A DNA stretch of 61,685 nucleotides from an uncultured Verrucomicrobia subdivision 3 bacterium (GCA_903884535.1 CAISEZ010000049.1:1-61685), one strand, 5' to 3'. Shown: positions 16,711-25,056, counted from the stretch's first letter. The notes: generated from the sequence alone by a model not told the origin. Translations and numbers: made by a program.

Positions 16711-18408
16711 GTGACGAAGAAAATTTCCAGTTCCCGGCCGTTGCGTGTCGGCTTGATTTCCCTCGGCTGCGCCAAAAATTTGGTGGACGCCGAGATCATG
16801 CTCGGCTCGCTGATGAAAAGCGGCGTCGAGATTACCAACGACGCGTCGTCGGCCGATGCCGTCATCGTCAACACCTGCTCCTTCATTGATTCCGCGCAGG
16901 AAGAGAGCGTGGACACCATTCTCGAATCCGTCGAGTTGCGCGATGCCAACCAGCGCGGTCAGGCGGTGATCGTTTCCGGCTGTCTCTCGCAACGATTTCG
17001 CGAAGAACTGCCCAAGCTCATGCCCGAAGTGGATGCGTTCATGGGCATTGACCAAGTTGCGCAAGTCGGCGACATCGTGGGCCGGGCGATTGCCAGTCGT
17101 GCGTCCAAAGTCCAAAGTCCAAAGTCCAAAGTTGAAAAAGGCAAAGTCGTTTCGCGCCTGAACGAATTGGAAAAATCCCGCGACCTCTCCGATCACGACA
17201 AAGAAGAATCCCTGCGCGGCTCGGAAAAATTCGGCAAAACCAAAACGGTTGTCGGCGCAAAATCCCCAACTTCCAACTTCCAACTCCCAACTGCTCCCAT
17301 TCTGGACGTCACCGCGCGCCCCGTTTTCATTCCTGATTTTGAGACGCCGCGTTTTCGTCTGACGCCAAAGCATTTTGCGTATCTGAAAATCGCCGAGGGT
17401 TGTAATCATCCGTGCAGCTTCTGCATTATCCCGCGCATGCGCGGTTCGCATCGCAGCCGCACGCAGAAGGACATCGTGGCCGAAGCCAAGGCGCTCATCG
17501 CCGACGGCGTGAAGGAGATCAATCTCATCTCGCAGGACTCGACTTACTACGGTCTTGATTTGCGTCCGAATCATTCGCGCGCCATTTCTTCGCCCGAAAA
17601 ATTCAACGCCGCGACGAAATCCCTTTCCGCCGATGCCACGACCATTTGCACGCTGCTGCGCGAACTGAATGCGCTCAAGGGCGATTTCTGGATCCGCCTG
17701 CTTTACACGCATCCCGCGCACTGGACCGACGAACTCATTGCGACCATCGCCGCGTGCAAAAAAGTCGCGCGCTATGTGGACATCCCGCTGCAACATATCC
17801 ACGAAAACATGCTCGAACGGATGCGCCGCGAGACCTCGCAGGAATACATCGTCGATCTCATCCAGCGCATCCGCGCGGGGATTCCCGGCATCGCGCTGCG
17901 CACGACCTTCATTGTCGGTTTTCCTGGCGAAACCGAGACGAGTTTTAATGCGCTGCTGGATTTTATCCGCGACACCAAGTTCGAGCGGCTCGGCGTATTT
18001 GCGTATTCCAAGGAAGACGGCACGCGCGCCGGCGCGATGGCCGGCCAACTTTCCGATAAGGTGAAACAGAAGCGCCGCGAATTGGCGATGGCCGCGCAGC
18101 ACAAGGTCGCCGTGGCGGTCTCGGAAAGTTTTGTGGGCCGTGAAATCAAAATTCTTGTCGAAGGCCAAGCAAATGAAAAGCAGTTGCAGTCCGCCAATGT
18201 GAGTTCGTGGGAACACGGCCTGATGCGCGAGAAGGAAATTCAAAATTCAAAATTCAAAATTCAAAATTTCCTTGTCGGCCGTGGCGAAGCCGATGCGCCG
18301 GACATTGACGGCCGCGTTTATGTGCGCGGCAAATTGCCCGTCGGCAAATTTGCACAAGTCAAAATCATCGGCCACACGGATTATGATTTGATTGCGGAGC
18401 CGGTTTGA
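16711..18408 (+). CDS. rimO: Ribosomal protein S12 methylthiotransferase, enlarged
   Basis: A 565-residue radical-SAM methylthiotransferase that adds a methylthio group to an Asp of ribosomal protein S12. The N-terminal MTTase domain has cluster-binding Cys in SLGCAKN, NTCSF and SGCLSQR. The radical-SAM motif is CNHPCSFC, and a TRAM domain ends the protein. RimO is normally about 440-460 residues. The excess is an Arg/Lys/Ser-rich insert at about residues 131-195, a smaller one near 285-310, and a short one near 510. The first and last coincide with heptamer-repeat DNA and keep the frame. The start is GTG at 16711. Function is probably retained because all catalytic residues are intact. Confidence 0.93.
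   Translation: MTKKISSSRPLRVGLISLGCAKNLVDAEIMLGSLMKSGVEITNDASSADAVIVNTCSFIDSAQEESVDTILESVELRDANQRGQAVIVSGCLSQRFREELPKLMPEVDAFMGIDQVAQVGDIVGRAIASRASKVQSPKSKVEKGKVVSRLNELEKSRDLSDHDKEESLRGSEKFGKTKTVVGAKSPTSNFQLPTAPILDVTARPVFIPDFETPRFRLTPKHFAYLKIAEGCNHPCSFCIIPRMRGSHRSRTQKDIVAEAKALIADGVKEINLISQDSTYYGLDLRPNHSRAISSPEKFNAATKSLSADATTICTLLRELNALKGDFWIRLLYTHPAHWTDELIATIAACKKVARYVDIPLQHIHENMLERMRRETSQEYIVDLIQRIRAGIPGIALRTTFIVGFPGETETSFNALLDFIRDTKFERLGVFAYSKEDGTRAGAMAGQLSDKVKQKRRELAMAAQHKVAVAVSESFVGREIKILVEGQANEKQLQSANVSSWEHGLMREKEIQNSKFKIQNFLVGRGEADAPDIDGRVYVRGKLPVGKFAQVKIIGHTDYDLIAEPV
17103..17293. repeat. Heptamer-repeat element inserted in frame in rimO
   Basis: The left end is GTCCAAA repeated four times (17103-17130). 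The right end is CCAACTT twice, then CCAACTC and CCAACTG (17266-17293). Between them lie about 135 bp encoding a hydrophilic linker. The whole insert separates the MTTase and radical-SAM domains and keeps the reading frame. It has the same architecture as the intergenic heptamer hairpins elsewhere in the window. Confidence 0.75.
18236..18263. repeat. Four tandem AAATTCA heptamers inside rimO
   Basis: Four perfect copies of AAATTCA, followed by a partial fifth, lie in the 3' part of rimO and encode EIQNSKFKIQNF just before the TRAM domain. No second arm is apparent, so this is a one-sided member of the heptamer family. Confidence 0.8.
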
Positions 18409-18426
18409 ACCATTTAGCGTTGGCTC

Positions 18427-20016
18427 ATGCAACCGGAGCTTGCGCCAAAAACTTCAGGGCGTCGGGGGAGATATTTTCTTCTCGGAGCGGCGGTGGAACT
18501 GTTCCTCTTTGCCTGTTTTTTCGCGCCGGAAAACTGGTTGTCGGTGGAGGCTCGCAATTTTGCAATGGTGACGCATTCTCCGCTCCTTTTTCTGTTGGAA
18601 TCCAAGCTGGTTAGGGGGCTGGTTAGAACTGGCGACGCTGAATTTTTGACTATGCTCGCCGGATTCGTGGTGATGTCTTGCCTTTGGGGCTTCTTGATTT
18701 TTTTCATCAAAAATGGTGTGGGCCGGTTTCTGGCGCGGTTGAGCCGAAACCAAAAAATTGCTGCCGGGTGTGCCGCTGGTGTCGCCGGACTGGCGTTGCT
18801 GGTTGATGCAACGATTTCTTTGCTGCCGCAAACCACCGTCCCGTTTGCGGCTTCGGTGGAGACTAAATCGGTGGTGACGGCCAACAACGCCTTCGCGCTG
18901 GACTTGTATCAAAAGCTCAAGGATCAGCCGGGCAATTTGTTCTTTTCGCCCTACAGCATTTCGGCGGCGCTGGCGATGACCAGCGCCGGTGCGCGCGGCC
19001 AGACGGAAGTGGAAATGGCCAACACGCTGCACTTCGGCCTGCCGCCGGACAAGCTGCATCCGGCCTTCAAAGCTCTGGCTGGGCGGATGGACAAAATTCA
19101 GCGGTGGAACCGGATTGTGCTTAAATCCGCCAACTCGCTCTGGTGCCAGAAGGATTATCATTTCAACGATGCCTTTTTAAAGCTCGTCCGGGAAAATTAT
19201 TTTGCCGAGGCGAAGCCCGTGGATTTTCAAAACGGTGCCAGTGCGGCGGCGGATGAAATCAACCGCTGGATGGACGAGAAGACAAATTACAAAATTCCCA
19301 ATGGCATCGGGCCGGAACAGCTCGCGCCGGCCACGCGGCTGGCCTTGTGCGACGCGATTTATTTCAAAGGCAAATGGCTGTATCAGTTCAAGCGGAAGGA
19401 CACCAAGTCGGCAACATTTCAAGTGGCCACCAACGAAACCGTGACTGTGCCGATGATGTGGCAGAGCGCACGTTTCAAACACGCGATGACCGAAGACAAT
19501 TCGGTGGAGATGCTGGAACTGCCCTACATCGGCCAGGATTTGTCCATGGTGATTTTGCTGCCGAGCCGGATCGAATACATGCCCGACGCCGAACACAACG
19601 ACGTGCATGATTTGGAACCGAAGCTGACCGCCGAAAATCTCCGCACCTGGCTGGCAAAATTGGATCAGGCGGAACCGCACAAAACCTCCGTCCGTCTTCC
19701 GCGTTTCACCACGTCGAGCAGTTTTAATCTGGTGACCGAGTTGAAAGCGCTGGGCATGAATACGGCATTCGACGACACGGCTGATTTCTCCGGGATGGAC
19801 GGGACGAAAAACCTTTATTTGTCCGATGTTTTTCACAAAGCGTTTGTCGAAGTGAATGAAACCGGCACGGAAGCGGCGGCGATAACTGTGGCGATGGCCT
19901 CCATGGCGGGCATGGACGATCGTTTCATCGTGGATCATCCGTTCATTTATTTGATTCGCGACAATGGCAGCGGCAGCATTTTATTCCTCGGCAGAATCAT
20001 TGACCCCACCAAATAA
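18427..20016 (+). CDS. Serpin with N-terminal membrane domain
   Basis: A 529-residue protein. Residues 1-135 contain three hydrophobic segments (about 16-33, 72-95, 112-132). From about residue 152 there is a full serpin fold: NAFALDLYQKLKD, then NLFFSPYSISAALAM, AGARGQTEVEM, DAIYFKGKW and the shutter/breach elements. The reactive-centre hinge is EVNETGTEAAAIT and the C-terminal DHPFIYLIRDNGSGSILFLGR is typical. The hinge has small residues (GTEAAA), as in inhibitory serpins. The membrane tether would hold a protease inhibitor at the cell surface or in the periplasm. It starts 18 bp after rimO. Confidence 0.9.
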   Translation: MQPELAPKTSGRRGRYFLLGAAVELFLFACFFAPENWLSVEARNFAMVTHSPLLFLLESKLVRGLVRTGDAEFLTMLAGFVVMSCLWGFLIFFIKNGVGRFLARLSRNQKIAAGCAAGVAGLALLVDATISLLPQTTVPFAASVETKSVVTANNAFALDLYQKLKDQPGNLFFSPYSISAALAMTSAGARGQTEVEMANTLHFGLPPDKLHPAFKALAGRMDKIQRWNRIVLKSANSLWCQKDYHFNDAFLKLVRENYFAEAKPVDFQNGASAAADEINRWMDEKTNYKIPNGIGPEQLAPATRLALCDAIYFKGKWLYQFKRKDTKSATFQVATNETVTVPMMWQSARFKHAMTEDNSVEMLELPYIGQDLSMVILLPSRIEYMPDAEHNDVHDLEPKLTAENLRTWLAKLDQAEPHKTSVRLPRFTTSSSFNLVTELKALGMNTAFDDTADFSGMDGTKNLYLSDVFHKAFVEVNETGTEAAAITVAMASMAGMDDRFIVDHPFIYLIRDNGSGSILFLGRIIDPTK

Positions 20017-20020
20017 ATTT

Positions 20021-20740
20021 ATGGCCACACTCGTATTCGACATCGAAACCTCCGCGCAACCGCTGGAAAATTTTGACGAGGCGCAGCAGGAATATCTCTT
20101 TCGCGAGACCGAGAAGATCGACGACGCCATCGCCAAGCAGGCCAAGCGCGAGGACATCACCCGGTTCATGAGCTTGTGGCCGCTCACGTCGCAGGTCGTC
20201 TGCATCGCCATGCTCAACGCCGAATCCCAGCGCGGCCAGTCCCTCTTCGTGGCGGATGATTTTGACGAGGTCGAAGAGGAAAATGCGCCGGTGAAATTCA
20301 TTCCCTGCGCGGATGAAACCGAATTGCTCACGCAGTTCTGGGACGTCGCGAAAAAATACGATCACATCGTCACCTTCAACGGCCGCGGTTTCGACGTGCC
20401 GTTCATCTACCTGCGCTCCGCGCTGCTCAACGTGCCGATCTCCAAGAAGAACTGGCTCGGCTACCGTTACGCCTGCGAGCCGCACTGCGATCTTGCGGAA
20501 CAGTTCACGTTTTATTCCGTGGGCGGGCAGGGCGGCGCGGCGCGGCGGTTCAATCTGGATTTTTACTGCAAAGCCTTCGGCATCGAATCACCCAAGAGCG
20601 CGGGCGTGACCGGCAACGATGTGTCCGCGCTGATGGCGGAGGGGAAATTCCGCGAGATCGCCGAATACTGCCTGCGCGACGTCCGCGCCACCGTGGAGCT
20701 TTACAAAATCTGGAAGGAACGGCTGGCGGGGATAAAGTGA
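20021..20740 (+). CDS. Predicted 3'-5' exonuclease (RNase H fold, PolB-exonuclease-like)
   Basis: A 239-residue protein starting MATLVFDIETSAQP, which gives the DxE exonuclease I motif. Exonuclease II-like IVTFNGRGFDVPFIYLRS (N-x-x-x-F-D) and Exo III YCLRDVRATVELY (Y-x-x-x-D) follow. This set defines DnaQ-like exonucleases of the DUF/PolB-exonuclease family. It starts 4 bp after the serpin stop and is followed 1 bp later by the next gene, suggesting an operon. The role could be DNA or RNA processing; there is no polymerase domain. Confidence 0.82.
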   Translation: MATLVFDIETSAQPLENFDEAQQEYLFRETEKIDDAIAKQAKREDITRFMSLWPLTSQVVCIAMLNAESQRGQSLFVADDFDEVEEENAPVKFIPCADETELLTQFWDVAKKYDHIVTFNGRGFDVPFIYLRSALLNVPISKKNWLGYRYACEPHCDLAEQFTFYSVGGQGGAARRFNLDFYCKAFGIESPKSAGVTGNDVSALMAEGKFREIAEYCLRDVRATVELYKIWKERLAGIK

Positions 20741-20741
20741 A

Positions 20742-21671
20742 ATGATGAAATCAAAACTAATCATCGCTCTGGTGGCTTTCGCTGGCGGAATAATTCTGTT
20801 TACAAATCAAATCTTCGTAGCAGATTCGGCTGCAAATTCTGTTGCTGAACCGTTCAAAGTCACCGTGGTGCCATCGAAAACACGCCTGCGAATTCAAGAA
20901 CCTTTCGAGATTAATTTTGAGGTAAAAAACATCACTCATACAAACTTACAGTTCATAATAATGAGCGACGATTTATATTCGTCGTGGCGAACAGACAACC
21001 CAGACATTCGATTGTTTCGTTATCAGGAAGTTTGGCACAACAACAACAACAATCATCCGTTGGAAATCATTTTAGCTCCCGGCAAATCGTTTAGGAAAAG
21101 CGTGAAGGTTTGGACGCTGTCCTCGGTTCAAACCAATCAAGCTTCATTTAGAATGGGATTTACACCTTTTGTTGACAAAGAGCGGCCTTATTCCAATCGC
21201 TTAAAGAGAAATTCCTACTGGAGCAACGAAGTGAAAATTGTCTTGGATGAACCGGCCAAAGAAATCGCACCTTTCAAAATCATTGTGACGCCGGCAACCA
21301 ATCAAGTTCACATCGGAGACAAATTCAAAGTTCATCTCCAAGTGAGAAATGTCACGAACACGAATCAGTATTTTGATACGATGACTTGCAGTTGGGATGA
21401 AAATTGGACCACCGATAGCCTTTTTGTAGGTTCTGAATCTTGGGGCTGTGACAGGAATGTTCCAGTGCATGTTGAACTTGATCCCGGCAGACCGGGTAGA
21501 ACATGGGCGAATGATATGGATCTAGTAGTAAACCAATCTGTGCGAACCAACAAATTTACATTTCGCATGGGATTTACACCTATATGTCATCATGCGCCTC
21601 ATGATTCAAATCCAGAAAAGTGGAAATTTTACTGGAGCGACTTTGTTGCAATGAATTTGATTCCAAATTAG
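20742..21671 (+). CDS. Hypothetical exported protein with two tandem repeats
   Basis: A 309-residue protein with an N-terminal signal/anchor helix (KLIIALVAFAGGIILF). Two homologous repeats of about 135 residues follow. The first starts EPFKVTVVPSKTRL and the second APFKIIVTPATNQV; each has a VKNITHTN/VRNVTNTN strand and ends with FRMGFTP and an Y-W-S motif. This looks like a duplicated beta-sandwich (Ig-like). The gene is much richer in A and T than its neighbours, suggesting recent acquisition. The function is unknown. The first ATG of a tandem ATGATG was taken as start. Confidence 0.65.
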   Translation: MMKSKLIIALVAFAGGIILFTNQIFVADSAANSVAEPFKVTVVPSKTRLRIQEPFEINFEVKNITHTNLQFIIMSDDLYSSWRTDNPDIRLFRYQEVWHNNNNNHPLEIILAPGKSFRKSVKVWTLSSVQTNQASFRMGFTPFVDKERPYSNRLKRNSYWSNEVKIVLDEPAKEIAPFKIIVTPATNQVHIGDKFKVHLQVRNVTNTNQYFDTMTCSWDENWTTDSLFVGSESWGCDRNVPVHVELDPGRPGRTWANDMDLVVNQSVRTNKFTFRMGFTPICHHAPHDSNPEKWKFYWSDFVAMNLIPN

Positions 21672-21675
21672 GCTC

Positions 21676-21798
21676 ATGTTCACGATCATTTGCTTCGCCG
21701 TGAAAGAAAAAGCCGCGCCGTTTCGGAAATTGGCGGCGGGCAAGGCGGTCAGTCCGCGCTTGCGGTCTGAAAACAACCCCCGTAGTTTGACCGCATGA
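21676..21798 (+). pseudogene. 5' fragment of nucleoside phosphorylase gene, copy A
   Basis: The sequence from the ATG at 21676 reads MFTIICFAVKEKAAPFRK, closely matching the start of the intact phosphorylase at 23166 (MPSTLVCFALKEEAAPFRK). It then diverges and stops at 21798, overlapping the hicB start as ATGA. Nucleotide similarity is confined to the first 54 bases or so. I read it as a displaced 5' end left when the following cassette was inserted. Confidence 0.7.
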
Positions 21799-22007
21799 AA
21801 GAACTGGTGTTTGAAGTGACCCAAGAAGAGGACGGCGGCTATTGCGCCGAATGTCTGACGGAAAACATCTTCACGCAGGGCGACACTTGGGAAGCCGTGC
21901 GCACAAATGTCCAGGAAGCCGTGCGCGGATTCTTTTTTGATCAACCGGCAACTCCGCGCCGCATCCGCCTGCATCTGGTGCGCGATGAAATTCTGGCCGA
22001 CGCATGA
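21795..22007 (+). CDS. hicB: HicB-type antitoxin
   Basis: A 70-residue single-domain HicB-like protein (partial RNase H fold): LVFEVTQEEDGGYCAECLTENIFTQGDTWEAVRTNVQEAV is the typical pattern, with GGYCAE replacing GGYxAx and the GDTxEEA-like helix. It lacks the extra DNA-binding domain seen in larger HicB proteins. Its stop overlaps the hicA ATG (ATGA at 22004-22007). It would bind and inactivate the HicA RNase. The pair sits between two 5' fragments of the phosphorylase gene. Confidence 0.9.
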   Translation: MKELVFEVTQEEDGGYCAECLTENIFTQGDTWEAVRTNVQEAVRGFFFDQPATPRRIRLHLVRDEILADA

Positions 22008-22246
22008 AAGTCCCGCGCGATTTGAGCGGCGCGCAACTGGTCAAAGTTTTGTGCCGGGACTGGGGCTATCGCATCGTGCATCAGGAAGGCAGCCACATCA
22101 TTCTGCAAACCGATACGCCGGCGCATCAACGGCTTTCCATTCCGAACCACAATCCACTGCGCGTCGGCACGCTGAACAGCATCGTGCGCGCCGTCAGTGC
22201 CCACAAAGGTGTGGAGCGCCAGCAATTGCTGGAGGCTTTGCGCTGA
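22004..22246 (+). CDS. hicA: HicA-type mRNA interferase toxin
   Basis: An 80-residue dsRBD-like HicA toxin. The pattern KVPRDLSGAQLVKVLCRDWGYRIVHQEGSHIIL carries the conserved G-S-H with catalytic His, followed by LSIPNHNPLRVGTLNSIVR (P.H..L..GTL..I). Order is antitoxin-toxin, the less common hicBA arrangement, but frequent outside Proteobacteria. The stop is 2 bp before the second phosphorylase 5' fragment, so the cassette boundaries are sharp. Confidence 0.9.
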   Translation: MKVPRDLSGAQLVKVLCRDWGYRIVHQEGSHIILQTDTPAHQRLSIPNHNPLRVGTLNSIVRAVSAHKGVERQQLLEALR

Positions 22247-22248
22247 AA

Positions 22249-22341
22249 ATGTCCACGCTTGTTTGCTTCGCCCTGAAAGAAGCCGCCGCGCCGTTTCGGA
22301 AAATCTCCCGTGGCGAAAACCTCTCGACAGCCGATTTCTGA
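22249..22341 (+). pseudogene. 5' fragment of nucleoside phosphorylase gene, copy B
   Basis: Reads MSTLVCFALKEAAAPFRKISRG and stops at 22339-22341 after 30 codons. It is nearly identical in protein to the start of the intact gene at 23166, and identical to copy A over the last 18 bases of the matching block (GCCGCGCCGTTTCGGAAA). It directly follows hicA and precedes a pseudopilin gene, so it looks like a second displaced 5' end. Confidence 0.72.
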
Positions 22342-22358
22342 AGCGCCAGAGTTGATTC

Positions 22359-23093
22359 ATGAAGCGCGGCAGCGGCTTTACGCTGGTGGAACTGCTCGTG
22401 GTGATCGCCATCATCGCCATCGTGGCGGCGTTGTTGCTGCCGGCTTTATCCGGCGCCAAAGCCCGCGCCCAACGGACGGCGTGCTTGAACAACCTGCGGC
22501 AAATCAATCTCGGCGTGCATTTGTATGCCGGTGACAACTGTGACACCTTGCCCAACTTGGGCACCACCACCTACATTTTTTTCAAGGAGGCGATGCAAAG
22601 CTATCTCGGCCTCAACCCAACCTCATCGCCGGCGGATACGATTTTCGCCTGTCCCGCCGATACCTATTATTATGCGGACGATTTGTTCGTCATCTATGTG
22701 CCGCACGGCCGGTATGAACAGGCGGCGTTTGATTATTCGAGCTATGTGTTCAACGGGCTGAACCTCGTCACCAATTACGCGAATGCTGCTTACAACGGCG
22801 TGTTGCCCGGCCTAGGGGGCAAGAAGCTGAGCGCGGTCAAAAATTCCACCCGCTCCGTTTTGGTGGCCGAAGCGCAGGCCATTTATCCCTATTCCTGGCA
22901 TCAGCCCCGGCTGGCGGCGACCGGCCTGCCGATGTTCAATGATGCAAAAAATCTGGTGGGCTGCGTGGATGGCCATGTCAGTTACCTCAAGATTTATTGG
23001 AACAGCGCGCTGCGTTATCCGAACGGCAATTATTCCTGCGCCGGATATTACGACCCGCCGAATGGATACGAATATCAATGGAGCGAAAATTAG
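22359..23093 (+). CDS. Pseudopilin-like protein with prepilin-type N-terminus
   Basis: A 244-residue protein with a class III prepilin signal, [23 protein letters not shown], cleaved before Phe. A helix ([27 protein letters not shown]) and a C-terminal domain with FACPAD and [10 protein letters not shown] follow, the latter being the typical 'H-x-G-x' tail of the large verrucomicrobial/planctomycete pseudopilin family. Processing would need a prepilin peptidase encoded elsewhere. It lies alone between phosphorylase copy B and the intact phosphorylase, so it may be cargo rather than part of a secretion operon. Confidence 0.85.
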   Translation: MKRGSGFTLVELLVVIAIIAIVAALLLPALSGAKARAQRTACLNNLRQINLGVHLYAGDNCDTLPNLGTTTYIFFKEAMQSYLGLNPTSSPADTIFACPADTYYYADDLFVIYVPHGRYEQAAFDYSSYVFNGLNLVTNYANAAYNGVLPGLGGKKLSAVKNSTRSVLVAEAQAIYPYSWHQPRLAATGLPMFNDAKNLVGCVDGHVSYLKIYWNSALRYPNGNYSCAGYYDPPNGYEYQWSEN

Positions 23094-23165
23094 GCGTCCG
23101 GTTGAGTGCTGTTCATCAACCCAGCCTTGAAAGGCCTGATAATAATCGCAACACTTCGCCAACTT

Positions 23166-23795
23166 ATGCCGTCCACGCTGGTTTGTTTTGCGCTGAAAGA
23201 AGAAGCTGCGCCGTTTCGCAAAACGGCATCAGCGGCATCTGTCGACATTCTCATCGTCGGCATCGGCCGGCAGAACGCCGAAACATCCGTGCGCGAATTT
23301 CTGGCCACGCATGCACCGGAACAGGTGTTGACCTGCGGGTTCGCAGGCGGCCTAAATTCAGCATTGAAGATCGGCGCGGTTTGTTTTGAAACGCCGGACG
23401 CAAATCTTCGCGCCAAGCTGCTTGCCGCCAGCGCGAAGTCGGCGAAGATTTTCTGCGCCGACCGCATCGCCACGACCGTCGCCGAAAAGAAAAAGCTCCG
23501 CGCCGAAACCGGCGCGGACGCGGTGGAGATGGAATCGGCCGCGATTCAGGCCGTTTGTGCGGAGCGCGGGATTCCGAGCGCCACCGTCCGCGTGATTTCC
23601 GATACGGCGGACGAGGACCTGCCGCTGGATTTCAACGCGCTGTCCAAGCCGGACAAGAGTTTGGATTTCTGGAAATTATTTCTGGCCATCGCCAAGTCGC
23701 CCGGAAAGATCGGCGCGCTGATGCGGTTGCAGAAAAAAACCAGCTTCGCAGCCAACCAGCTTGCCGTCGTGCTGGAGAAAATTATTTTCCCATGA
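23166..23795 (+). CDS. Nucleoside phosphorylase-I family protein, possibly HpnG-like
   Basis: A 209-residue protein; start taken at ATG 23166 because copies A and B begin at the same point. It has the PNP/UDP-phosphorylase pattern: LICFALKEEA-type start, IVGIGRQNAE, LTCGFAGGLN (phosphate/ribose loop), and AVEMESAAIQAVCAERGIPSATVRVISDTADEDLP, whose Met-Glu pair binds ribose. Convergent neighbours include HpnK and HpnD homologues, which favours the hopanoid-associated phosphorylase (HpnG) role of removing adenine from adenosylhopane. A futalosine- or MTA-type hydrolase remains possible. It is slightly shorter than typical family members. Confidence 0.75.
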   Translation: MPSTLVCFALKEEAAPFRKTASAASVDILIVGIGRQNAETSVREFLATHAPEQVLTCGFAGGLNSALKIGAVCFETPDANLRAKLLAASAKSAKIFCADRIATTVAEKKKLRAETGADAVEMESAAIQAVCAERGIPSATVRVISDTADEDLPLDFNALSKPDKSLDFWKLFLAIAKSPGKIGALMRLQKKTSFAANQLAVVLEKIIFP

Positions 23796-24224
23796 TTATT
23801 TTTCGGTGACCGGTGCTTGAACCGCCGGTGGCGCCGGTTTTTCCTTGGCGTGTTCGCTGTAGCTGATGAACGCCGCCCCGATCACGATGAACACCACGCC
23901 AATCCAGCGTGCCGGCGCGACGTGCTCGTGCAGAAACCAGATGGCGGAAAAAGTGGTGAAGACGAAGCTCAACGCGGTGAGCGGCCAGAGAAAGCTGATA
24001 TCGCTCTTGGCCATCAGCACCAGCAGGCCGATGAAAAACAGCGCCTCAAAAAAGATGCCCAGCCAAATGGTTGGGCTGGTCAGGCCGGATTTCACAACGC
24101 GGAAAATCTCGGCGGCAGTGTAGCCGTTCACGTCGCCGATCTGGTCGATGCCTTTTTTCAACAACACCACGCCGGCAGATTCGCAGACGAGGCCGGTGAG
24201 CAAAATCAACAATAGTTTCAACAT
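23796..24224 (-). CDS. EamA/DMT-type small membrane transporter
   Basis: A 142-residue protein with four hydrophobic segments arranged as one EamA half (KLLLILLTGLVCESAGVVLLKKG, then WLGIFFEALFFIGLLVLM, FLWPLTALSFVFTTFSAIWFL, WIGVVFIVIGAAFISYSE), followed by a Pro/Ala tail. This half-size form presumably dimerises, like SMR proteins. Its start is 1 bp after the HpnK stop; similar genes accompany hpn genes in other bacteria, suggesting lipid or sugar export across the membrane. The gene ends tail-to-tail with the phosphorylase. Confidence 0.75.
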   Translation of the reverse strand: MLKLLLILLTGLVCESAGVVLLKKGIDQIGDVNGYTAAEIFRVVKSGLTSPTIWLGIFFEALFFIGLLVLMAKSDISFLWPLTALSFVFTTFSAIWFLHEHVAPARWIGVVFIVIGAAFISYSEHAKEKPAPPAVQAPVTEK

Positions 24225-24225
24225 A

Positions 24226-25056
24226 TCACAAATCCTGGTAACGTATCAGTTCGACGCCGAGTTTTTTTATTTCTTCCCGCACCCGCGGACTGACCAAGGC
24301 GTCGAATTCAGGTTTAAATTTGTCGAGCGACGGGTGGGAGTAAAGCTCGGAATCGCCGGGCGGCAGCTCGGGCAACAGCTTTAAAATATAATCCTCGTCC
24401 ACGCGGGAATCTTGCAGCAGGCCAAAAGTGATCTGTGCGTGCCGGATGCCGCGCTGGCGGAGCGGTTCGCGGACACGCCGGGAAAGGATTTCGTAAATCG
24501 CCGCGTGCGAAATGCGGTAAAACCAGCGTCCACCGGCCATGCGCCGGCTGCGGGCGAAACAGTCGCGCGTGAGTCGCAAATGCCGAATGCGCAATTCATC
24601 CGCGTCAGCCATTAATATTTCAAAAATGACCGGATGCAGGTGCAGATGCAAGTGGCCGTTGACATGGTCCAGCGGCAGGCCGATGGCGTGGAATTTTTCA
24701 AACTGCGCGTGGATTTCGGCGCGGAGTTGCTCACGCAGGCTGCGTTTGAAAAAATAATTCAGGCCGGCACCGACGGGCGAGTTGCTAAATTCGCCGCGTG
24801 CGTTGACGAGACCTGGAATTTTTTCTGCCGGCAAAGTGGCGTGGCCCATCAGCAACGTGAGGTGCAGGCCGACGCCGAGTTTTGGATTTTCCTTCGCCAG
24901 CGTCACCGCTTCGGCGAAGCCGGGTTCGTTGACCATCAAGCTCGCGGTGGTCAAAATGCCTTCGCGGTGCGCGCGGATGACGGCGGCATTCACGCAAGCA
25001 GAAAGGCCGAAGTCGTCGGCGTTGACGATCAGCCGGCGCGGTTCAAGGCTGGCCAT
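24226..25056 (-). CDS. hpnK: HpnK-type hopanoid-associated YdjC/ChbG deacetylase-like protein
   Basis: A 276-residue YdjC-family protein. The metal-site pattern is visible: RLIVNADDFGLSACVN (D-D), GVGLHLTLLMGH (H), and LDHVNGHLHLHLHPVIF (H-x-H-x-H). The family removes acetyl groups from carbohydrate moieties, and the HpnK branch is encoded with squalene/hopanoid genes. The gene overlaps hpnD by 14 bp upstream and the EamA gene follows after 1 bp, so they share a transcript. Length is normal. The true substrate is not established. Confidence 0.88.
   Translation of the reverse strand: MASLEPRRLIVNADDFGLSACVNAAVIRAHREGILTTASLMVNEPGFAEAVTLAKENPKLGVGLHLTLLMGHATLPAEKIPGLVNARGEFSNSPVGAGLNYFFKRSLREQLRAEIHAQFEKFHAIGLPLDHVNGHLHLHLHPVIFEILMADADELRIRHLRLTRDCFARSRRMAGGRWFYRISHAAIYEILSRRVREPLRQRGIRHAQITFGLLQDSRVDEDYILKLLPELPPGDSELYSHPSLDKFKPEFDALVSPRVREEIKKLGVELIRYQDL

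Noticed and set aside
16570-18243. A 557-codon minus-strand open frame opposite rimO
   Set aside because: The plus strand encodes all RimO catalytic motifs; the minus frame has no recognisable domain.
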